The notes under the pieces: generated by a model | Seen by the model: only the letters and a program-made list of their open reading frames with translations | Told to the model about the DNA's origin: nothing | Databases searched by the model: none | Part shown: positions 1 through 4,069 of the stretch, piece by piece | Position numbering within the stretch: the stretch's first letter is position 1 | Layout: each line of letters begins with the position of its first letter | Source of the DNA: Moraxellaceae bacterium | GTDB taxonomy: Bacteria > Pseudomonadota > Gammaproteobacteria > Pseudomonadales > Moraxellaceae | Reading direction: 5' to 3' | Assembly: GCA_030684415.1 (NCBI GenBank) | Contig: JAUXNL010000144.1 | Span: 1 to 5,451 of the forward strand | DNA length: 5,451 nucleotides | Translations under genes and position numbers: made by a program

Positions 1-516
1 ATCGGCGAGACGGCAGAAATCGGTGATGACGTAACGCTCTATCACGGCGTTACCTTGGGCGGCACCAGTTGGGACAAGGGCAAGCGCCATCCCACCCTGG
101 GCAATGGTGTCGTCGTCGGGGCCGGTGCCAAGGTGATTGGCCCGATCCTGATTGCGGACGGCGCCAAGGTCGGCTCCAACGCCGTGGTGACCAAGCCGGT
201 GCCCGCAGGTGCCACGGCCGTGGGCAACCCGGCGCGGCTCATCCTCAAGCAGGAGGTCGATGCGGCCGAGCAGGCCCGCCGCCAGTTTGCCGAGAAAATT
301 GGCTTTCAAGCCTATGCCGCCGCGCCCGACCTGCCCGACCCCGTGGCCGAGGCCATCCGCCATTTGCTTGACCACATGCAGCAGGCCGACAGCCGCATGG
401 ATCGCATGTGCGAGGCTTTCAGTCGCCTGAGTCCCGGCTTCTGCGACCAGAAGCCGGATGCCCTCAAGGTCGAAGATCTGGCCGGCTTGCAGGATGAAAC
501 TCGTCCGCCGGCCTGA
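1..516 (+). CDS. cysE: Serine O-acetyltransferase, C-terminal part (5' truncated by window edge)
   Basis: Acetylates L-serine with acetyl-CoA to O-acetylserine, the precursor of cysteine, in the cytoplasm. The frame is open from base 1 and 171 residues are visible. Residues 1-79 form the left-handed beta-helix of hexapeptide repeats, with YHGVTLGGT (14-22), GKRHP (27-31), GAGAKVIGP and the closing VGNPAR (74-79). Aligned to E. coli CysE, window R29 and H30 equal R192 and H193 of the active site; the catalytic Asp157-His158 pair would lie about six residues upstream of the window. About 90 residues follow the helix domain, mostly predicted helical (DPVAEAIRHLLDHMQQ), resembling the long C-terminal extension of Pseudomonas/Azotobacter CysE. 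The protein ends RPPA, without the terminal isoleucine that E. coli CysE inserts into CysK. Its position just before iscR suggests linked supply of cysteine sulfur for IscS. The family call is very secure. Confidence 0.96.
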   Translation: MGETAEIGDDVTLYHGVTLGGTSWDKGKRHPTLGNGVVVGAGAKVIGPILIADGAKVGSNAVVTKPVPAGATAVGNPARLILKQEVDAAEQARRQFAEKIGFQAYAAAPDLPDPVAEAIRHLLDHMQQADSRMDRMCEAFSRLSPGFCDQKPDALKVEDLAGLQDETRPPA

Positions 517-520
517 CGCC

Positions 521-547
521 GGGCTGGCACTGCCAGTGCGCAAGCCC
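521..547 (+). terminator. Hairpin after cysE, possible weak terminator
   Basis: A two-part stem-loop begins 4 bases after the cysE stop codon. Outer stem GGGCT (521-525) pairs with AGCCC (543-547); inner stem GCACT (527-531) pairs with AGTGC (535-539) around a 3-base loop, with a small asymmetric internal loop between the two stems. The bases that follow are TAAAATGCCC, so there is no U-tract. It may therefore be a weak or factor-assisted terminator, or a 3'-end stabilising structure. It lies just before the IscR operators, fitting a boundary between cysE and the isc unit. Confidence 0.4.
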
Positions 548-551
548 TAAA

Positions 552-576
552 ATGCCCGACTGTTTTACTGGGCTAA
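552..576 (+). promoter_or_regulatory. Type 1 IscR operator, upstream copy
   Basis: Compared by eye with the 25-base type 1 IscR consensus known from E. coli (ATASYYGACTRWWWYAGTCRRSTAT), about 21 positions agree. The left half CCCGACT and the flanking GGCTA on the right are kept, while the central AGTC of the right half reads ACTG, so this is the weaker of the two sites. It abuts the downstream copy exactly, so the two centres are 25 bp apart. [2Fe-2S]-IscR would be expected to bind here and repress iscR and the downstream genes. Confidence 0.75.
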
Positions 577-601
577 ATAGTTGACTGTTTTAGTCGGGAT
601 T
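577..601 (+). promoter_or_regulatory. Type 1 IscR operator, downstream copy
   Basis: About 23 of 25 positions match the type 1 IscR consensus. The core is an inverted repeat, GACT (583-586) and AGTC (592-595), around GTTTT, flanked by ATAGTT on the left and GGG on the right. The -35 hexamer TTGACT (581-586) lies inside the site, so bound IscR would block RNA polymerase. This is the stronger of the two operators and strongly supports Fe-S-dependent autorepression of the operon. Confidence 0.88.
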
Positions 602-609
602 GGCAGACT
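581..609 (+). promoter_or_regulatory. Probable sigma70 promoter of iscR (isc operon)
   Basis: TTGACT (581-586) matches five of six bases of the -35 consensus. After a 17-base spacer comes CAGACT (604-609), only three of six for the -10, but preceded by TGG, giving an extended -10 TGn motif. The predicted start is near 616, leaving a leader of about 50 bases before the iscR ATG. The assignment rests mainly on the -35 within the IscR operator, as expected for an IscR-repressed promoter; the weak -10 leaves the exact start uncertain. Confidence 0.6.
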
Positions 610-652
610 GGCGCTGTTTTCACCCGTTGCCTGCGATCTCCGGATATCCGTC

Positions 653-657
653 AGAGG
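653..657 (+). promoter_or_regulatory. Ribosome binding site of iscR
   Basis: AGAGG lies 8 bases before the ATG at 666 and decides that start over an in-frame TTG at 600, which lies inside the operator/promoter. A perfect palindrome CGGATATCCG (641-650) sits immediately upstream. TCTC (637-640) could pair with GAGG (654-657), counting one G-U pair, so the site may be partly folded; this is inference only. Confidence 0.6.
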
Positions 658-665
658 CTTTTGCG

Positions 666-1142
666 ATGCGCTTGACCACGAAAGGACGCTACGCCGTGAC
701 CGCCATGCTGGATCTTGCCCTGCATGCGCGGCATGACCCGGTCAGTCTTGCTGATATTTCCGAGCGTCAGTCGATCTCGGTGTCGTACCTGGAGCAACTG
801 TTCGCCAAGCTGCGCAAAAGCGCACTGGTCTCCAGCGTGCGTGGCCCCGGTGGCGGCTATCAGCTGGCGCGTGACGGCGCGACGATTTTCATCGCCGAGA
901 TCATTGATGCCGTGGATGAAAGCGTCGATGCCACGCGCTGTGGTGGGCAGGGTGATTGCCAGCAAGGGCTGACCTGTCTTACCCATGAGTTGTGGAGTGA
1001 TTTGAGCGAGCAGATTCACAACTTCCTGTCCGGTATCAGCTTGCAGGAGTTGATGGATCGTCGCGAAGTGCAGGCCGTTGCCCTGCGCCAGAGTGAAAAG
1101 CAGCGTCAGCCTCAGGAAAGCGAAACCGTAATGCTGAATTGA
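666..1142 (+). CDS. iscR: Fe-S cluster-sensing transcriptional regulator IscR (Rrf2 family)
   Basis: Winged-helix Rrf2-family regulator. With a [2Fe-2S] cluster it represses the isc operon at type 1 sites; the apo form still acts at type 2 sites in E. coli. The protein has 158 residues from ATG 666, starting MRLTTKGRYAV as in E. coli. Residues 1-60 hold the DNA-binding domain (SVSYLEQLFAKLRKSALV) and 59-65 the wing (RGPGGGY). E43, which in E. coli tunes discrimination between site types, is present. Cluster ligands C92, C98, C104 and H107 sit at exactly the E. coli positions within RCGGQGDCQQGLTCLTH. The tail after about 135 is polar and variable. It is the first gene after the double operator, so it is very likely autoregulated. 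Confidence 0.97.
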   Translation: MRLTTKGRYAVTAMLDLALHARHDPVSLADISERQSISVSYLEQLFAKLRKSALVSSVRGPGGGYQLARDGATIFIAEIIDAVDESVDATRCGGQGDCQQGLTCLTHELWSDLSEQIHNFLSGISLQELMDRREVQAVALRQSEKQRQPQESETVMLN

Positions 1143-1171
1143 GCGCGGCCATTGCCACGCCGCCATTTGAA

Positions 1172-1194
1172 CCGGGCTGCCGAAAGCCAGCCGG
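1172..1194 (+). other. Small hairpin in the iscR-iscS gap
   Basis: GGCTG (1175-1179) pairs with CAGCC (1188-1192), and after a bulged G1174 the pairs C1173-G1193 and C1172-G1194 extend the stem; the loop is CCGAAAGC. There is no U-tract, so it is not a terminator. It lies about 34 bases before the iscS start. In E. coli, structure between iscR and iscS protects the iscR part of the message when the small RNA RyhB triggers decay downstream; a similar role here is only a guess. The stem is short for a GC-rich gap and may be chance. Confidence 0.3.
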
Positions 1195-1227
1195 CCAGCA
1201 AGCCCAGCCGATTGCCAGGTGACATGA

Positions 1228-2445
1228 ATGAAACGACCGATTTACCTTGATTACTCTGCGACGACACCGGTTGATCCGCGTGTGGCGGCCAAAATGGTGG
1301 AGTGCCTGACCCAGGAAGGGAATTTCGGCAATCCGGCATCGCGCTCGCATGCTTACGGCTGGCAGGCAGAAGAAGTCGTAGAAGCTGCCCGGCGCGATGT
1401 GGCAGATCTGGTGAAGGCTGATCCGCGCGAAATCGTCTGGACATCCGGTGCCACCGAGTCCGATAACCTGGCCATCAAAGGCGCTGCCCATTTTTACCAG
1501 GGCAAGGGCCGCCACATTGTCACCAGCAAGATCGAGCATAAGGCCGTACTCGACACCTGCCGTCAGTTGGAACGCGAAGGTTTCGAGATCACCTATCTCG
1601 ATCCGGAAAAAGGCACAGGGCTGATTACGCCTGAAGCGGTCGAGGCCGCGCTGCGCCCGGACACCATTCTGGTGTCGCTCATGCATGTGAATAACGAGAT
1701 CGGCACGATTACCGATATCGCTGCAATTGGCGAAATCACCCGTGCCCGCGGCATCCTGTTTCATGTAGATGCGGCGCAGAGCACGGGCAAAGTCGAGATC
1801 GACCTTGAAAACACCAAGGTCGATCTGATGAGCTTTTCCGCACACAAAACCTACGGCCCCAAGGGCATTGGCGCACTTTATGTGCGTCGCAAGCCGCGTG
1901 TGCGCCTCGAAGCGCAGATGCACGGTGGCGGCCATGAACGCGGGTTCCGCTCTGGCACGCTGGCGACGCACCAGATTGTCGGTATGGGTGAAGCCTTCCG
2001 TCTTGCCAGAATCGAAATGCAGGCCGAGAGCGAGCGTATCCGTGGCTTGCGTGACCGTCTCTGGAAGGGCCTTGAGCCACTGGAGCAGGTGTTCATCAAC
2101 GGCGATGTGCAACAGCGCGTGCCGCACAACCTCAACGTCAGTTTCAATTTCGTGGAGGGCGAGTCGCTGATCATGGCGTTCAAGGACATGGCGGTGTCGT
2201 CGGGATCTGCCTGCACCTCTGCCAGTCTTGAGCCCTCTTATGTGCTGCGTGCACTCGGGCTGTCCGATGAAATGGCGCATAGCTCCATACGCTTCAGCAT
2301 CGGCCGGTTCACGACTGAGGCCGACATCGACTTCATCATCGGTCAGGCCAGTCAGTCCGTGAACCGACTGCGTGAGCTGTCGCCGCTCTGGGACATGTTC
2401 AAGGATGGTGTCGACCTGAATACCGTCGAGTGGGTTGCGCACTGA
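1228..2445 (+). CDS. iscS: Cysteine desulfurase IscS
   Basis: PLP-dependent class V aminotransferase-fold enzyme that converts cysteine to alanine plus a persulfide, then gives the sulfur to IscU and other acceptors. The protein has 405 residues against 404 in E. coli; the extra residue falls near DPEKGTG, so later numbers shift by one. Start MKRPIYLDYSATTPVDPR matches the family, with AGGTGA (1217-1222) five bases upstream. Visible active-site features are H104 in IEHKAV, the PLP lysine K207 in SFSAHKTYGPKG, the HGGGHERGFRSGT segment, and the catalytic C329 in SSGSACTSASLEPSY (E. coli C328). The C-terminal DLNTVEWVAH resembles the E. coli tail that contacts IscU. It is the second gene of the isc unit, 85 bases after iscR. 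An out-of-frame ATG at 1224 is not used. Confidence 0.98.
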   Translation: MKRPIYLDYSATTPVDPRVAAKMVECLTQEGNFGNPASRSHAYGWQAEEVVEAARRDVADLVKADPREIVWTSGATESDNLAIKGAAHFYQGKGRHIVTSKIEHKAVLDTCRQLEREGFEITYLDPEKGTGLITPEAVEAALRPDTILVSLMHVNNEIGTITDIAAIGEITRARGILFHVDAAQSTGKVEIDLENTKVDLMSFSAHKTYGPKGIGALYVRRKPRVRLEAQMHGGGHERGFRSGTLATHQIVGMGEAFRLARIEMQAESERIRGLRDRLWKGLEPLEQVFINGDVQQRVPHNLNVSFNFVEGESLIMAFKDMAVSSGSACTSASLEPSYVLRALGLSDEMAHSSIRFSIGRFTTEADIDFIIGQASQSVNRLRELSPLWDMFKDGVDLNTVEWVAH

Positions 2446-2453
2446 GCATTTTC

Positions 2454-2480
2454 GCCCTTTCTCTGTAATAGGGAGAGGGC
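2454..2480 (+). other. Strong hairpin directly after iscS
   Basis: GCCCTTTCTCT (2454-2464) pairs over all 11 positions, counting two G-U pairs, with AGGGAGAGGGC (2470-2480) around the loop GTAAT. It starts 9 bases after the iscS stop codon. No U-tract follows (next bases AGGGGCC), so it is not a classical terminator; read-through into iscU is expected. It may stabilise the 3' end of an iscRS message or attenuate. The GGGAGAGGGC arm followed by AGGGGCCGGG resembles GC-rich palindromic intergenic repeats common in Proteobacteria, which would need a genome search to confirm. Confidence 0.55.
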
Positions 2481-2481
2481 A

Positions 2482-2502
2482 GGGGCCGGGTTCGGCTGCC
2501 CC
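2482..2502 (+). other. Minor GC-rich stem in the iscS-iscU gap
   Basis: GGGG (2482-2485) can pair with CCCC (2499-2502), and CCG (2486-2488) with CGG (2493-2495) around GGTT, leaving CTG bulged. The structure is imperfect and weaker than its two neighbours, with which it could stack to form a three-stem array. Confidence 0.25.
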
Positions 2503-2505
2503 GTC

Positions 2506-2537
2506 CCCACTCTCTCGCTGCATGCGTCGGGAGTGGG
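2506..2537 (+). other. Second strong hairpin before iscU
   Basis: CCCACTCTC (2506-2514) pairs with GGGAGTGGG (2529-2537) over 9 positions including one G-U pair. Within the 14-base loop CGC (2516-2518) can pair with GCG (2524-2526). The hairpin ends 13 bases before the iscU Shine-Dalgarno AGAGGTGA (2551-2558) and does not cover it. It could be an RNase-processing or protective structure defining the 5' end of an iscUA message. Confidence 0.5.
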
Positions 2538-2564
2538 TCATCAAGAATCGAGAGGTGAACTGAA

Positions 2565-2948
2565 ATGGCTTACAGCGAAAAGGTGATTGACCACTACGAG
2601 CATCCGCGGAATGTCGGCAAGCTCGACAAGAACGATGTCAGTGTCGGCACCGGCATGGTGGGTGCGCCGGCCTGTGGCGATGTCATGCAGTTGCAGATCA
2701 AGGTCAGCGACGATGGCATCATTGAGGATGCGCGCTTCAAGACCTATGGCTGTGGCTCCGCGATTGCCTCCAGTTCGCTGGTGACCGAGTGGGTGAAAGG
2801 CAAGTCGCTGGACGAAGCCATGAATATCCGCAACACGCAGATTGCCGAAGAACTGGCGCTGCCCCCGGTGAAGATTCACTGCTCGGTGCTGGCGGAAGAC
2901 GCCATCAAGGCGGCCGTCGCGGACTACCGCAAGAAGCACGGAGCCTGA
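2565..2948 (+). CDS. iscU: Fe-S cluster assembly scaffold IscU
   Basis: Scaffold on which sulfur from IscS and iron form a [2Fe-2S] cluster before chaperone-assisted transfer to target proteins. The protein has 127 residues, one fewer than E. coli IscU. The three cluster cysteines C37 (PACGDV), C63 (YGCGSA) and C106 (KIHCSV), the modulating D39, and H105 are all in the E. coli positions. The chaperone recognition motif LPPVK spans 99-103, which HscA binds. A strong Shine-Dalgarno AGAGGTGA lies 6 bases before ATG. It is separated from iscS by 119 bases with hairpins, and from iscA by only 2 bases, so iscU and iscA are tightly coupled. Confidence 0.98.
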   Translation: MAYSEKVIDHYEHPRNVGKLDKNDVSVGTGMVGAPACGDVMQLQIKVSDDGIIEDARFKTYGCGSAIASSSLVTEWVKGKSLDEAMNIRNTQIAEELALPPVKIHCSVLAEDAIKAAVADYRKKHGA

Positions 2949-2950
2949 GC

Positions 2951-3274
2951 ATGGCTATCACCTTGTCCGAGGCGGCGGCACGTCATGTCGGCGACTTTCT
3001 GGCCAATCGCGGCCGGGGTGTCGGTGTGCGCGTCGGCGTGAAAACCTCTGGCTGCTCGGGCCTTGCCTATGTGCTCGAGTTTGTCGATGAAACCCAGCCG
3101 GAAGACGTCATCTTCACGTCGCATGGCGTGAATGTGATTGTCGATCCTAAAAGTCTCGCCTATCTCGATGGCACGGAGATGGATTTCGTGAAAGAAGGGC
3201 TGAACGAAGGCTTCAAGTTCACGAATCCGAACCAGAAAGGTGAGTGCGGCTGCGGCGAGTCTTTCACCGTCTGA
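2951..3274 (+). CDS. iscA: A-type Fe-S carrier protein IscA
   Basis: A-type (HesB/IscA family) protein that carries clusters or iron, mainly toward [4Fe-4S] target maturation under aerobic growth in studied bacteria. The protein has 107 residues, the same as E. coli IscA. The three ligand cysteines C35 (TSGCSGLAY), C99 and C101 (GECGCGESF) are present at the same positions. GGAG (2940-2943), inside the end of iscU, lies 7 bases before ATG. The start was chosen because it begins MAITLSEAAARHV, as in the family; the same frame is open further upstream inside iscU but that part is a shadow. IscA rather than ErpA or SufA is chosen from the operon position. Confidence 0.97.
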   Translation: MAITLSEAAARHVGDFLANRGRGVGVRVGVKTSGCSGLAYVLEFVDETQPEDVIFTSHGVNVIVDPKSLAYLDGTEMDFVKEGLNEGFKFTNPNQKGECGCGESFTV

Positions 3275-3282
3275 CTTTTGCG

Positions 3283-3330
3283 CTTGCTGGCATTGCTGCC
3301 TAGTGTGTGGAGAGCGGCAACGCCAGCAAG
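3283..3330 (+). other. Long hairpin directly after iscA, possible attenuator
   Basis: Left arm 3283-3299 and right arm 3314-3330 pair at 16 of 17 positions: a perfect 9-bp outer stem (CTTGCTGGC with GCCAGCAAG), one A-C mismatch (3292/3321), then 7 more pairs with one G-U, closing a 14-base loop. It starts 8 bases after the iscA stop. The next bases are TGTGGATGAA, so no U-tract and no simple intrinsic terminator. It could reduce or process transcription into hscB, or protect the 3' end of an iscUA message. Confidence 0.65.
3284..3298 (+). repeat. Direct repeat, copy 1 (left arm of the post-iscA hairpin)
   Basis: TTGCTGGCATTGCTG is repeated imperfectly at 3410-3427, where three extra bases occur in the middle (GATG in place of A). 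The 8-mer TTGCTGGC itself occurs at 3284, 3410 and 3422, and inverted at 3322-3329. Confidence 0.6.
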
Positions 3331-3409
3331 TGTGGATGAAAGGCTGTGCCCTGTCCTGCCGGATGCATTCTCGGTACTTGCCTTGTTAGCGACGCTCGGT
3401 TCCCCTTAG

Positions 3410-3427
3410 TTGCTGGCGATGTTGCTG
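3410..3427 (+). repeat. Direct repeat, copy 2 (alternative partner of the hairpin right arm)
   Basis: Imperfect copy of 3284-3298. Bases 3410-3426 can pair with 3313-3329, the right arm of the upstream hairpin, at 16 of 17 positions (one A-A mismatch, two G-U pairs). The two foldings exclude each other. The copy also covers the upstream in-frame hscB start candidates TTG 3410 and ATG 3419. Confidence 0.5.
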
Positions 3428-3526
3428 GCAGGCTCCGCACTTGTGATGGAGTCTGGTTCCGCCTCTCAGCCGGCCCTGCCGGAAAGCACGTACCGAAACC
3501 CGATATCCAAGTCTAGCGAGTCAGCA

Positions 3527-4069
3527 GTGGCGTCCATCACCAATTATTTCCAGCTGTTTGATCTTGAGCCGGCTTTCGAGCTGGACGTGCAACAGTTGTT
3601 GCCGCGCTTCAGGGAACTGCAACGCCAGTTCCACCCCGACCGGGTGGCGGCCGAGCCTCTGGACGTGCAGCACGAGGCGGTACGGCATGCGGCGGACATC
3701 AATGCGGCCTTCAGTGCGCTGAAGGATCCAGTGCTGCGTGCGCGGCACCTGCTGGCGTTGGCCGGGCATGCCCTCGACAGCGAATCCGTAACGGTGGCAG
3801 ATGCGGATTTCCTGATGGCGCAGATGGAGTTGCGCGAGCAGTTGGAAGAAGCGGTCAATGCCGCGCAATGTGCCGGGCTGCGTGAAGAGGCCCGAGACTG
3901 GCTTGCCAGCCTCGGGCGTGAGTTCGCGATTGATTATCGTGAGGGCGATTGGCGCGAAGCCACCGACACCTTGCGCAAGATGCAGTTCATGGCGCGCTTC
4001 ATTGAAGACATCGGCCATCGCGAGGCTCGCCTTGAAGATGCAGAAGATGATGACGGGATGGATGACTGA
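3527..4069 (+). CDS. hscB: J-domain co-chaperone HscB (Hsc20)
   Basis: Binds IscU, delivers it to HscA and stimulates HscA ATPase through its J-domain. From GTG 3527 the protein has 180 residues against 171 in E. coli. J-domain residues 5-75 contain NYFQLFDLEP, FRELQRQFHPDRV with the essential HPD at 36-38, and INAAFSALKDPVLRARHLL. The C-terminal three-helix IscU-binding domain carries DADFLMAQMELREQLEE (92-108) and TDTLRKMQFMARFIEDI. The acidic end (EDAEDDDGMDD) is longer than in E. coli. GTG 3527 was chosen because family members begin a few residues before the YFxLF motif; AGCGAG (3515-3520) is only a weak Shine-Dalgarno. ATG 3446 would add 27 residues with no family counterpart that I know. 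The stop overlaps the hscA start by one base. Confidence 0.93.
   Translation: MASITNYFQLFDLEPAFELDVQQLLPRFRELQRQFHPDRVAAEPLDVQHEAVRHAADINAAFSALKDPVLRARHLLALAGHALDSESVTVADADFLMAQMELREQLEEAVNAAQCAGLREEARDWLASLGREFAIDYREGDWREATDTLRKMQFMARFIEDIGHREARLEDAEDDDGMDD

Larger units (their letters stand above)
3275..3526 (+). other. Structured 252-base gap between iscA and hscB
   Basis: No convincing gene lies here. The gap holds a long hairpin (3283-3330) and an imperfect copy of its left arm (3410-3427) about 120 bases later. I see no good sigma70 promoter: TTGCCT (3378) and TTGTTA (3383) lack a matching -10 at 16-18 bases. The hscB frame is open back to at least 3410, with TTG 3410, ATG 3419 and ATG 3446 available as alternative starts, so part of the gap could be translated. 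Confidence 0.6.

Noticed and set aside
524..553. Alternative promoter CTGGCA, 18-base spacer, TAAAAT
   Set aside because: The -10 is a good match, but the -35 is poor and lies inside the post-cysE hairpin. The TTGACT promoter within the IscR operator fits the known arrangement better. A second start here cannot be excluded.
600..665. iscR start 22 codons upstream at TTG 600
   Set aside because: It would lie in the IscR operator and upstream of the predicted transcription start, and it adds residues absent from the family; ATG 666 has a good ribosome site and gives the standard MRLTTKGRYAV.
1036..2544. Open frame of about 500 codons on the - strand opposite iscS
   Set aside because: It lies antisense to the clearly real iscS and the 3' end of iscR, is rich in His and Arg, and has no recognisable motif; it follows from the codon use of the sense genes.
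2789..2950. Extended iscA frame reaching back into iscU
   Set aside because: The upstream part is the iscU sequence read in another frame; the IscA family start at 2951 has its own ribosome site.
3336..3389. Short open frame of 17 codons with three cysteines in the iscA-hscB gap (possible leader peptide)
   Set aside because: No clear ribosome site precedes it, it is very short, and nothing links it to the nearby structure beyond position. A leader-peptide role was considered but cannot be supported.
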